A stretch of 38,851 bases of DNA from an uncultured Actinomycetes bacterium (GTDB lineage Bacteria > Actinomycetota > Thermoleophilia > Solirubrobacterales > 70-9), in contig CAMLQY010000016.1 of NCBI GenBank assembly GCA_946482365.1, positions 1 to 38,851 on the forward strand, written 5' to 3'. The notes under the pieces are model-generated. The model was not told where the DNA came from. It was given only the letters and a program-made list of their open reading frames with translations, and made no database searches. The translations under genes and the position numbers were made by a program. Of the stretch, positions 1 through 6,638 are shown in pieces (within the stretch, counting starts at the first letter, position 1; each line of letters starts with the position of its first letter).

Positions 1-766
1 GCGGGGTGCCGCGGATCTTCGTCGCCAGCAGGTCGTCGACCTGGAAGATGCCGGCTGAGTTGTTGAGCTCGATCTCGATCCGCAGCGGCCGCGTCTCCCC
101 CGCCTCGATCCGCACCTCGTCGATCGCGGCGGCCGAGATCGAGTGGATGCCCTCCTGTCCCGCTTCCAGCGGGATCCGGGTGCGGCCCTGCGCCATGTCG
201 AGGGCGTCGGCGACCCTGACCACCCCCGCCTCCAGCGTGTAGGGCTCGCCGCGGCGGCGGTGGCCGATGACGGCGTGCAGGATCTCGGAAGCGACGACCG
301 TCCGCTCCGGCTCGCGGTAGCAATCGGCGAGCAGCCGCTCGAGGGCGCCGTTGGCGAGGAAGAGGCTGTAGGCCTCGTGGTCGGTGCGGTGGATCGACAT
401 GCCGACGTCGTGCAGCAGGGCGCCGCCCGCGACGACCACCTCGGCATCGCGGGGCGACATGCCGTGATCGGCGACCGTCGCCGGCTCGACCCCGGCCTTG
501 ACCAGCAGGCGCAGCAGCCGCAGGGCGATGTTGAGCACGATCTGGGTGTGGACCCAGGAGTGGTCCGACATCCCCAGCCGCTCGGCATGGACCTGCGCCA
601 TGTACCACCAGGCGCGCACCTGCTCGTCGTCGTTGACCGCCTCGAGGAAGGCCTCGAGCTTCCTGTTACCCCGCGTCGGCGCCCTGACCCTGGCCTCGGC
701 GATCGCCTCCTTGGGAGGCTTTCGCTTCGGCCCCTTCGGGTCCGGCGTGGGGACGGCCTCGCTCAT
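1..766 (-). CDS. HD-domain metal-dependent phosphohydrolase, 3' end cut by window edge
   Basis: About 255 codons are visible from an ATG at 766 down to the window edge, with no stop reached, so the C-terminus is missing. The HD-superfamily pattern is clear: H69/H73 in the early helix, the HD pair at 119-120 (motif LLHDVGMSIHRTDHE), further histidines at 126, 130, 164 and 169, and a late D187 in RVADALD. The first 20 residues are Pro/Lys-rich and probably disordered. HD proteins of this kind hydrolyse phosphomonoesters or nucleotides using two metals; the substrate here cannot be told. A cytoplasmic location is expected because no signal peptide or membrane segment is seen. Confidence 0.75.
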   Translation of the reverse strand, partial: MSEAVPTPDPKGPKRKPPKEAIAEARVRAPTRGNRKLEAFLEAVNDDEQVRAWWYMAQVHAERLGMSDHSWVHTQIVLNIALRLLRLLVKAGVEPATVADHGMSPRDAEVVVAGGALLHDVGMSIHRTDHEAYSLFLANGALERLLADCYREPERTVVASEILHAVIGHRRRGEPYTLEAGVVRVADALDMAQGRTRIPLEAGQEGIHSISAAAIDEVRIEAGETRPLRIEIELNNSAGIFQVDDLLATKIRGTP

Positions 767-815
767 CGGCACGATCGTAGGGGAGAGACCGGGTACCACC
801 CGATCCCCTCGGCGA

Positions 816-1307
816 TCAGCCGCAGACTGGCCAGGGGCTGGAGCCCGAGGCGGCATACAGGAGAGCCGCGCGGTAGTCCTGCTCCTGCTCGGAAGCTTGG
901 GCCGGGTCGCCGGAGCCGCCGACGGAAGCCCAGGTTTCGAAAGAGAACTGGTACTTGCCTCGGTAGCTGCCGTCGGCGGAGACGATCGTGGGGTCGCCGC
1001 CGGACTCGCAGGCGGCGATTGCGTCGAGGGTTTCCCGCGAGACGCCTCCCGGGAGAGTTGCGTAGAGTTCGCGCCTTTCGCGGCGAGCTTCAGCGCGGCG
1101 CTTGGCTTCCATGCGCTTGACGGTGGTGCGGATCGTCTTGTGGAAGCGGGCGACGGGACGGTGCAGGGCGCTGAGCTTGGCGGGCACCGCCTCGGCGACG
1201 CCGATCCGTGGCGCCGCGGGATCCTCGCCGGTGGCGGCAAGGGCTACCGCGGGGAAAGCGACGCAGGCGATCAGGACAGGGATGAAATATGTGCGTTTTG
1301 TGAGCAA
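816..1307 (-). CDS. Secreted Rpf-like transglycosylase (resuscitation-promoting-factor domain)
   Basis: 163 aa from a TTG start at 1307. Residues 1-25 form a signal peptide (hydrophobic stretch ending ALAA). Residues 45-82 are a basic helical linker. Residues 92-163 match the Rpf/transglycosylase-like fold: LDAIAACESGG with the catalytic Glu at 101, then GKYQFSFETWASVGG and a C-terminal WPVCG, giving a likely Cys100-Cys162 disulfide. Such enzymes cleave peptidoglycan glycan strands outside the cell and promote regrowth from dormancy. No ATG lies in frame near the N-terminus. A CRP-type palindrome sits 35 bp upstream of the start codon. Confidence 0.85.
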   Translation of the reverse strand: MLTKRTYFIPVLIACVAFPAVALAATGEDPAAPRIGVAEAVPAKLSALHRPVARFHKTIRTTVKRMEAKRRAEARRERRELYATLPGGVSRETLDAIAACESGGDPTIVSADGSYRGKYQFSFETWASVGGSGDPAQASEQEQDYRAALLYAASGSSPWPVCG

Positions 1308-1341
1308 GCGCGGAACCGTGGCGGTATTTGCGGCTCCGCAA

Positions 1342-1357
1342 CGTGATCGGGCTCACA
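1342..1357 (-). promoter_or_regulatory. CRP/FNR-family binding-site-like palindrome upstream of the rpf-like gene
   Basis: Read on the minus strand the site is TGTGA-GCCCGA-TCACG, matching TGTGA-N6-TCACA at 9 of 10 half-site positions. It lies 35-50 bp before the TTG start at 1307. In Mycobacterium tuberculosis rpfA is controlled by the CRP homologue Rv3676, so cAMP/CRP control is a reasonable inference. I see no convincing -10 box to anchor it. Confidence 0.5.
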
Positions 1358-1467
1358 CATATGCCGTCAAGGTATGTAGACTGCAAACCGCATGGCAAGC
1401 AGACTTCAGGCACGTTTCGCGCCTGGCTCTGGGACTGTCAATACGCGTCTCGGAAGGGCGCTTCGTG

Positions 1468-1773
1468 ATGGCGTCCAGGGAAGACTCGAATGTCGAACCC
1501 GAGCGGAAGCGTCTCGGTATCGAGGATGACATCGAGAAGTTCCCTATCCATGAGGAGGGGCGGCGGCCAAGCAACGACCCGCTGGGACGCGGGCCAAATC
1601 TTGGTGAGCAGTTCCCCGGCGGGATGCTCCCCCTTCTACCCGAGGGCGATTTCCACGTAGTTCCCGAAGCGGTGGCCGACCACGAGGAACGAGAGGCCCC
1701 CGACGGCGAGAAATCCGACGTATCCAAAGTCCGCAGGCTCTTTGAAGTGCTTATTGTCTGGAACAAGCGTTAG
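1468..1773 (+). CDS. Possible small hydrophilic protein of unknown function
   Basis: 101 aa from an ATG preceded by GGAAGG about 11 bases upstream. The first ~55 codons look like real coding sequence by codon choice, rich in Glu, Arg and Asp with no membrane segment. The last 46 codons lie antisense to the 3' end of the HNH-like gene (1636-2256), so either the two genes overlap tail to tail or this ORF is partly spurious. I recognise no family. It is the only ORF that would fill 1468-1635. Confidence 0.3.
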   Translation: MASREDSNVEPERKRLGIEDDIEKFPIHEEGRRPSNDPLGRGPNLGEQFPGGMLPLLPEGDFHVVPEAVADHEEREAPDGEKSDVSKVRRLFEVLIVWNKR

Positions 1774-2256
1774 CGGCTTCTGCAAATAGGCGCAGCTAAC
1801 GGGATCGTCAAGCGCCCTGTAATGAGAACCAAGCCAAACGCTGACTTGCTGGGGTGGTTTGCCGTTTTCCTTGAGCAGGACCGGATGCATGACGGGCGCG
1901 AGCAGCTCCGGCGCTTGGGCCTGAAATACGTAGACCGTCTTGACGGCCCAGATGGCTGCGAGCCACTGTTCGCGTAGGTCGAAGCGACATTCCCGCTCCC
2001 GGGCGATTGCTGGAGACAAGATTGGCTTTACGGCCCCCTCAAGCCTGCTCATCCAGCCGTGGTTGCAGTCGTAGCAGACAACCCAAGTCTGTTCTCTAAA
2101 CGGCTTCTTCTTCCACGACTTTTCCTTGGCACCGCCAGCCACCCGGTAGTGCACGATTGGATCGTCAGAGGGGAGGACCGTGCGTAGCCAATCCGGCAGC
2201 AGGTGCTCTCCACTGTTTGCTGGCATCCCACAGAAGATGCAGGCCTCCCTGCCCAT
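1636..2256 (-). CDS. HNH-endonuclease-like zinc-finger protein
   Basis: 206 aa from an ATG at 2256. The N-terminus has C7-x2-C10, then EHLLPDWL (E17, H18), and C61-x2-C64-N65 followed by HGWMSRLE. This is the layout of treble-clef HNH-type proteins of the CxxC...EH...CxxCN class, often found in accessory DNA and defence regions. The remaining 120 residues form no domain I can name; residues ~95-110 and ~180-195 are hydrophobic. Whether it cuts DNA is inferred from the fold only. Base composition is lower in G+C than in the flanking core genes, consistent with acquisition. Confidence 0.65.
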   Translation of the reverse strand: MGREACIFCGMPANSGEHLLPDWLRTVLPSDDPIVHYRVAGGAKEKSWKKKPFREQTWVVCYDCNHGWMSRLEGAVKPILSPAIARERECRFDLREQWLAAIWAVKTVYVFQAQAPELLAPVMHPVLLKENGKPPQQVSVWLGSHYRALDDPVSCAYLQKPLTLVPDNKHFKEPADFGYVGFLAVGGLSFLVVGHRFGNYVEIALG

Positions 2257-2393
2257 GTCAGGAGCTTATGCAGGAAGGCAAGAACCGCAGGTAGTCGTTT
2301 AGTTGAAGCTCCCCCTTGCGTCCTCGACCTAGCGATGCTTGACCGTCGAGACGGCAGGGATGACTAGCTCTACCAGGGCGAGGTTCATGGCTT

Positions 2394-3119
2394 TCAGCTC
2401 CGCTTTTTGGCCCGCTTGCGGGACGCCCGTTTCTTTTGCGGTTTCTCCTTCTCGGCCTGCTCCGACCCGAAGACCAGGATGGACACGCTGGTTGGGATGA
2501 GCGGCCCCTCGCTTTCGCCGTTCGCTACCCGCTCGGCCGAGTCAGCCCCGAGCTGGAGAAAGTCCTCGACGAGTTTGTCGGCCAGCTTCTCGGCGGCCTC
2601 GCGCGCCTTGGCGTCCAGATTCCCCGGCGTATAGCTGACGTGGTAGTCGTCGCGCTCGTCGAACTTCCCCGACTCGAGCGAAGCGGCAACGTCCATGTTC
2701 GCGTCTTCGATGGTCTCCACGACCATCAAGCGCCGGCCCGACTTGGGGAACTTCTTGGTGACGCTCGAAGGCATAAACGCTCGGTGGGTGGCGCGGTAGT
2801 AGTGCGCGACGGCCCCGCGCCGCGGCTCGGTCCTGACCAACTCGATGAGCGCGAAGTCTTTGAGGACTTTGACGTGGTAGCTGACCTGGCTGAGGCCCTC
2901 GTCTAGCTCATCCGCGAGTTCCCTGGGGCTCCAGGGCCGGTCATTCATGTAGGCAAGGATTCGGACGCGCAGGTTGTGGCCCATCGCCTTGATGAGCCTC
3001 TCCTTGAGAGGCAGATCCGACTTCTTGCTCGCCTTCTTCTTTAGCTGACGCCCTGTGGCCACCCTCTGCTCCTCTCGCGGCCACCCGGTATTTCGACGTT
3101 CCTCAATCGGTATGGCCAA
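2394..3119 (-). CDS. ArsR-type winged-helix transcriptional regulator
   Basis: 241 aa. Residues ~20-38 are a basic Lys-rich leader. Residues ~38-110 form a winged helix: LKERLIKAMGHNLRVRILAY, then RELADELDEGLSQVSYHVKVLKDFALIELV, the typical recognition helix followed by the wing with its RRGAVAHYYRA strand. No metal-binding Cys pair is seen near the recognition helix, so it is probably not a metal sensor. Residues ~125-205 look like an all-alpha/beta effector region, and the C-terminal ~18 residues are Lys/Arg-rich. It is transcribed divergently from the 19-codon peptide gene at 3238; the intervening inverted repeat is its obvious candidate operator. Confidence 0.75.
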   Translation of the reverse strand: MAIPIEERRNTGWPREEQRVATGRQLKKKASKKSDLPLKERLIKAMGHNLRVRILAYMNDRPWSPRELADELDEGLSQVSYHVKVLKDFALIELVRTEPRRGAVAHYYRATHRAFMPSSVTKKFPKSGRRLMVVETIEDANMDVAASLESGKFDERDDYHVSYTPGNLDAKAREAAEKLADKLVEDFLQLGADSAERVANGESEGPLIPTSVSILVFGSEQAEKEKPQKKRASRKRAKKRS

Positions 3120-3172
3120 TTCGTTTGCGGCAAAAACCTAGCGGTAACCGGCCCACGGGGTAACAGCCCCTT

Positions 3173-3200
3173 TTGATTGCTAAGGTCTTTTCCTTTTAAT
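3173..3200 (+). promoter_or_regulatory. Candidate sigma-70-type promoter of the 19-codon peptide gene
   Basis: TTGATT at 3173-3178 and TTTAAT at 3195-3200 with a 16-base spacer. It is AT-rich in an otherwise GC-rich region. The two half-sites of an inverted repeat (3176-3189, 3205-3218) flank the -10 element. Confidence 0.4.
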
Positions 3201-3218
3201 CAGGAAGTCTTTAGCAAT
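3176..3218. promoter_or_regulatory. Inverted repeat, candidate operator of the ArsR-type regulator
   Basis: ATTGCTAAGGTCTT at 3176-3189 faces AAGTCTTTAGCAAT at 3205-3218: 12 of 14 positions are complementary, and the outer 8 bp are perfect. The two arms straddle the putative -10 box and end 20 bases before the peptide start codon. This position suits a repressor site. In RNA, only the part downstream of the start site would be transcribed, so a protein operator is more likely than a leader hairpin. Confidence 0.5.
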
Positions 3219-3237
3219 GAGAAGGAGGCAAGCCGTC

Positions 3238-3297
3238 ATGACGATCAACCCGTGCTCTGAGGTAGTTCCGCTGCTCTCGACGATCAAGAACCGCTAG
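3238..3297 (+). CDS. 19-aa peptide gene (MTINPCSEVVPLLSTIKNR)
   Basis: A 20-codon ORF including stop, too short for usual gene callers. It is preceded by a near-ideal Shine-Dalgarno GAAGGAGG with 8 bases between it and the ATG. A perfect 14-bp hairpin follows 10 bases after the stop. Promoter, ribosome site, ORF and terminator thus make a complete ~150-nt transcription unit. The peptide has one Cys, two Pro and no membrane-length hydrophobic stretch or run of a single regulatory codon, so it resembles neither a classical attenuation leader nor a type I toxin. Function unknown. Confidence 0.55.
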   Translation: MTINPCSEVVPLLSTIKNR

Positions 3298-3307
3298 GCC
3301 CATTCGG

Positions 3308-3347
3308 GCAGGGACCTGGCTTGGGCTGACGAGAGCCAGGTCCCTGC
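3308..3347 (+). terminator. Hairpin terminator after the 19-codon gene
   Basis: GCAGGGACCTGGCT at 3308-3321 pairs perfectly with AGCCAGGTCCCTGC at 3334-3347 across a 12-base loop. No U-tract follows, as is common for actinobacterial terminators. It could also work as an attenuator ahead of the downstream genes. Confidence 0.6.
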
Positions 3348-3378
3348 CACAGGCCGAGAGGGGAGCTAGCCTTTGGTC

Positions 3379-3510
3379 ATGGCCGATGAGCCCCGGAAGC
3401 AGAAGACGACGCCCAAAGGCATCAACCCGAAGACCGGCAAGCCCTATGAGCCGGTCGAGCGAAAGGCATGGGATTCGCTGCTGCGACGGGCGGCGAAGCC
3501 CAAAAGCTAG
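3379..3510 (+). CDS. 43-aa basic protein of unknown function
   Basis: Starts MADEPRKQKTTPKGINPKTG and continues with KPYEPVERKAWDSLLRRAAK; strongly basic, with a single predicted amphipathic helix near the C-terminus. GAGGGGAG lies about 16 bases before the ATG, a little far for an ideal ribosome site. The composition (Pro, Lys, a TGKP stretch) suggests a nucleic-acid or protein-binding accessory peptide, but I know no family. It sits between the peptide-gene terminator and the methyltransferase-nuclease gene, in the same direction, and could be co-transcribed with the latter across a 172-base gap. Confidence 0.5.
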   Translation: MADEPRKQKTTPKGINPKTGKPYEPVERKAWDSLLRRAAKPKS

Positions 3511-3682
3511 GGCGTTCTAGGCAAACGTCGCGGGGCTTCTCTGAGTATTGCCCGATCAACCTTTGCGGCTTGGATCGGACGGGAACCGCTCTAGAAAGCG
3601 GGATGAGGGGTTTAGATACGCCTCATGCAACTTTTCGGTCTGCCGCAGGTCTGCGGCTGGGGGGTGGCGAATCTTGGCGTCC

Positions 3683-5368
3683 ATGGCGGCTGCTCTGCGC
3701 TATGTCGATACGGGTGTCCTCTACCGGGACGACAACCTCGAGCTCCTCGAAGAGTTCCCGGACGAGTGCATCGACATGATCTATCTCGATCCGCCGTTCT
3801 TCTCGAACCGCGACTACGAAGTGATCTGGGGCGACGAGGCCGAGATTCGATCCTTCAAGGACCGCTGGAAAGGCGGCATCGACTACTACGTCGATTGGAT
3901 GATGAAACGGCTGCGACAGATGCACCGGGTGCTGCGTCCGACCGGCTCACTCTTTCTCCATTGCGACCAGGCAGCCAGCCACTACCTGAAGGTCGCGCTC
4001 GATGAAATCTTCGGTCGGCAGCATTTCCGCAACGAGATCATCTGGCGGCGAACCGCGTCCAACAGCGCCGCAAAGCGCTTCGGCCCCATTCACCAGACGA
4101 TCCTGTACTACGGCAAGACGGACGACACGCCCTTCTTTCCCGTCTATGGCCCATATACCGAGGCGTACGTGAGGGAATTCTTCAAGCACGAAGATGAGCG
4201 GGGTCGGTATCGCTCTGTCCTTTTGACCGGCTCAGGGAAACGCAAAGGAGAAAGCGGCAGCCAGTGGCGCCACTACAACCCCAACTCCTCTGGTCGCCAT
4301 TGGGCCATTCCGAAGTACCTCGTAGAGCGTTACCAGGCAGTGACGGGAGATGACCTGGCTGGCTGCTCGATCATTGAACGGCTAGATCGGTTTGACGAGG
4401 CCGGGCTAATTCATTGGGGCACCCGAAAGGCCAATGGGGGGGTTCCCAACTACAAGTACTACCTCGTAGACGCCCCCGGCGTCGCCCTTCAGGACATTTG
4501 GGCTTTCCAGCCGGGCACCGAGGGCATGGTCTACGGGCGACCGGAAGACGGCATCGACGAGGATGTGAAGTGGCTGTCTTCAAGCGACCGCGAGCGAGTC
4601 GGATACCCGACGCAGAAGCCAGAGGGCGTCCTGGAGAGGATCATTCGATCCAGTACGAAAAAGGGACAGGTCGTGCTTGATCCTTTCTGCGGTTGTGGCA
4701 CGACCGTCGCTGTAGCCCATCGCTTGGGGCGGGAGTGGATCGGCATCGACATAAGCCCGTCGGCCGTCGAAGTCATGAAGGACCGGCTTGAAAAGCACGG
4801 CGCGACACCCAAAACAGAGGGGCTACCGGAGAGCGAAGCCGACCTGCGAGAACTCGGTCATTACGAGTTCCAGAATTGGGCGGTGCTGAAAGTGCATGGG
4901 GAACCGTCTCCGACCATGAGCAGTGACGGCGGGGTGGACGGTCTCTCCTTCATGTACGAGGAGCCGATCCAGGTCAAACAGTCCGACGACGTTGACCGCA
5001 CGGAGATCGACAAGATGCATGCCGTTCTGAATCGCACTGAAAAGGACTACGGCTACGTCATTGCATTCAGCTTTACGAAGGGCGCATACAAAGAGGCGGC
5101 CCGCTATCGGCGCAAAAGCGGAAAGTCAATCGTCCTGGTGACAGTTGCCGAAATCCTTGAGGCCACCGAGGCGTTGACGCGCCCGCCCTCGCCTTTCAAG
5201 GATGACGAGCCGACGCCACCCACGCCCGATCTTATGCGCCTCCTTAAAGCTCTCACCGAAAAGGTCTCCGATCGACCTCTCAAATCTGGTCGCCGACGCA
5301 AGATGCGACCGTCTGTCAAAACCCTGTTCGACAGCGAGCAAGCGCGGGTCGAAGCCCTCGACGAGTAG
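3683..5368 (+). CDS. DNA methyltransferase fused to a PD-(D/E)xK nuclease-like domain
   Basis: 561 aa from the ATG at 3683 (a longer in-frame extension to 3548 reads as non-family sequence). Motif IV is DPPF at 36-39 (YLDPPFFSN) and motif I is DPFCGCGTT at 333-341, i.e. IV before I, as in beta-class N4-cytosine/N6-adenine methyltransferases. A target-recognition stretch of ~200 residues lies between. After residue ~390 a second domain follows: GHYEFQNW, then DGGVDG with D419 and IQVKQ with K432, and a YGYVIAFSFTKGAYKEAARY segment. This is the D-x(n)-QxK layout of Mrr-like restriction nucleases. It may act as a single-chain restriction-modification enzyme, or the nuclease part may only bind DNA. 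Neither a helicase nor a specificity subunit lies nearby. Confidence 0.85.
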   Translation: MAAALRYVDTGVLYRDDNLELLEEFPDECIDMIYLDPPFFSNRDYEVIWGDEAEIRSFKDRWKGGIDYYVDWMMKRLRQMHRVLRPTGSLFLHCDQAASHYLKVALDEIFGRQHFRNEIIWRRTASNSAAKRFGPIHQTILYYGKTDDTPFFPVYGPYTEAYVREFFKHEDERGRYRSVLLTGSGKRKGESGSQWRHYNPNSSGRHWAIPKYLVERYQAVTGDDLAGCSIIERLDRFDEAGLIHWGTRKANGGVPNYKYYLVDAPGVALQDIWAFQPGTEGMVYGRPEDGIDEDVKWLSSSDRERVGYPTQKPEGVLERIIRSSTKKGQVVLDPFCGCGTTVAVAHRLGREWIGIDISPSAVEVMKDRLEKHGATPKTEGLPESEADLRELGHYEFQNWAVLKVHGEPSPTMSSDGGVDGLSFMYEEPIQVKQSDDVDRTEIDKMHAVLNRTEKDYGYVIAFSFTKGAYKEAARYRRKSGKSIVLVTVAEILEATEALTRPPSPFKDDEPTPPTPDLMRLLKALTEKVSDRPLKSGRRRKMRPSVKTLFDSEQARVEALDE

Positions 5369-5385
5369 CGCGGCACGGGTAAGGC

Positions 5386-5506
5386 TGCCCTCTGGCCCGC
5401 CGGGACTCGAACCCGGGACCTCCCCCTTTCGAGAGGGGCGCTCTATCCAGCTGAGCTACGGGCGTATGCCCGCTAGGCGGTTGCCCACCTGGCGGGCCAG
5501 AGGGCA
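5386..5506. repeat. 16-bp perfect inverted repeat enclosing the tRNA-like gene
   Basis: TGCCCTCTGGCCCGCC at 5386-5401 and its exact reverse complement at 5491-5506. The left arm contains the whole 3' acceptor strand of the tRNA-like gene, so the right arm can compete with the tRNA acceptor stem for pairing. The repeat lies between the stop codons of the methyltransferase (+) and transposase (-) and could also be a bidirectional terminator. Confidence 0.75.
5392..5465 (-). tRNA. tRNA-like gene with CGA anticodon, class I shape, defective acceptor stem (possible pseudo-tRNA)
   Basis: Clear D-arm (GCTC...GAGC), anticodon arm CCCCT-CTCGAAA-GGGGG (anticodon at 5429-5431), 5-base variable loop and T-arm CCGGG-TTCGAGT-CCCGG. 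The body resembles bacterial tRNA-Arg genes. The anticodon CGA would read the Ser codon UCG, but tRNA-Ser normally has a long variable arm, which is absent. Only 5 of 7 acceptor pairs form; pairs 1:72 (A:A) and 2:71 (C:C) do not. CCA is not encoded. It may be a decayed or chimeric tRNA carried by the island. Confidence 0.55.
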
Positions 5507-5517
5507 CGGCGAGCCTA

Positions 5518-6459
5518 CTAGGCGTCAACCGCTCGCCGCAATAGCTGCTCGAACATCCCAAGCGGCTCTCGCCGGGCGTTGTAGCGCCAGGCGTACTCGT
5601 CCAGGTAGGACTGGAGCCACTTGGCCGAGACCTTCTTGTAGGCCCCGCGCATCCCGGTCTTCAAGTTGCCGAAGAAGCCCTCGATCGTGTTCGTGTGGAT
5701 TTCGCCGTCAACGTAGGAGCCGGCAGAGTGGTTGATGACCTTGTGGTCTCGATACTCGCGGCGCAGCGGCTTGTAGGCCATCCAGTCGTCGGTAATCAAG
5801 ATCGATTCCGGGTTGACGTTGGCCCGCACGGCTCCACTAAGCGGCTCGCCCCGGCGCCCCCCGATCACGCGCAGACGAACCTTGCCCCCGCGCTCGACCA
5901 TCCCCAGCACGGTCGTCTTGGACTCGCGCCACTGCGCAAGCTCCGGTGAGCCCTGCCGCATCTTCTTACGGGGCTTTCCGCCCCAGGCAGTCTCGTCAAC
6001 CTCGACAACCCGGCCGTCCAGCGGCTCGTCGTCTTGGTCGGACATCAGCTCGTTCCTGATTTTGTTGAACATGCGCCAGGCGGTCTTGTAGGTCACCCCA
6101 AGCTCCCGCTCGAGCTGTTTGGCAGAAATGCCGCAGCGAGTGCTGGCCATAAGGAACATCGCGTAGAACCAAAGCTGGAGAGAGGTCGTGGACTTCTCGA
6201 AGATCGTCCCCTTCATCGGGTGCAGGTGCTTCCCGCAGGAATCGCAGGTGTAGGAGGCGCGGGTCTTCGTCCGGTGGAACTTCCGCTCCCGGTCGCACTT
6301 CGGGCAATGGGCATGGTGCCCGTCGGGCGCGTAGCGCTCGCGCCAGAGCCGATCCAGGCAGGCCGCGTCGTCGGGGTACTCACGCCAGAACTCGACCACC
6401 GATAGCTCGGAATCCGAGGAGGGACGCCGGATCGGGTTGTTTCGGTCGTTTGCAGCCAT
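5518..6459 (-). mobile_element. IS1595-family (ISXO2-like) transposase, apparently intact
   Basis: 313 aa from the ATG at 6459, or 318 aa if the upstream in-frame ATG at 6474 is used (residue numbers below use the longer form). Zinc ribbon C57-x2-C60...C77-x2-C80, helix-turn-helix region around ISAKQLERELGVTYKTAWRM (116-135), then the DDE nuclease: D160 in VEVDETAWGG, D229/D230 in ITDDW, and E265 in the HTNTIEGFFGNLKTG signature. No disruption is seen, so it could be active. I prefer 6459 because TATAAT lies 7 bases before it, giving a leaderless transcript. I could not find a convincing pair of terminal inverted repeats or the 8-bp target duplication expected of the family. Confidence 0.9.
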
Positions 6460-6465
6460 GCCTGC

Positions 6466-6507
6466 ATTATACATACTCTGAAGGGATAAGTATGATCGGG
6501 CTCACAC
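6466..6507 (-). promoter_or_regulatory. Promoter of the transposase: TATAAT plus upstream CRP-like box
   Basis: On the minus strand a perfect TATAAT occupies 6471-6466, and TGTGA-GCCCGA-TCATA occupies 6506-6491. If transcription starts at 6459, the palindrome is centred about 40 bases upstream, near the place used by CRP-type activators at class II promoters. No good -35 hexamer is seen, as expected of an activator-dependent promoter. Confidence 0.45.
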
Positions 6508-6638
6508 TGCTCACAAAGCAAGTGCCGTTTGACACGACACCAGGCATGAAATCCCTTCTCGCGGACGGACGATGAATCCCTTCTTGCGGCTCGGATCGCT
6601 GCCGAGCTGCATTCGGGCGGAAGCCGGATGATGGGGAA

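Noticed and set aside
6472..6494. CATACT...AGTATG hairpin as IS terminal inverted repeat
   Set aside because: The two arms lie on the same side of the transposase gene and no partner is found beyond its 3' end.
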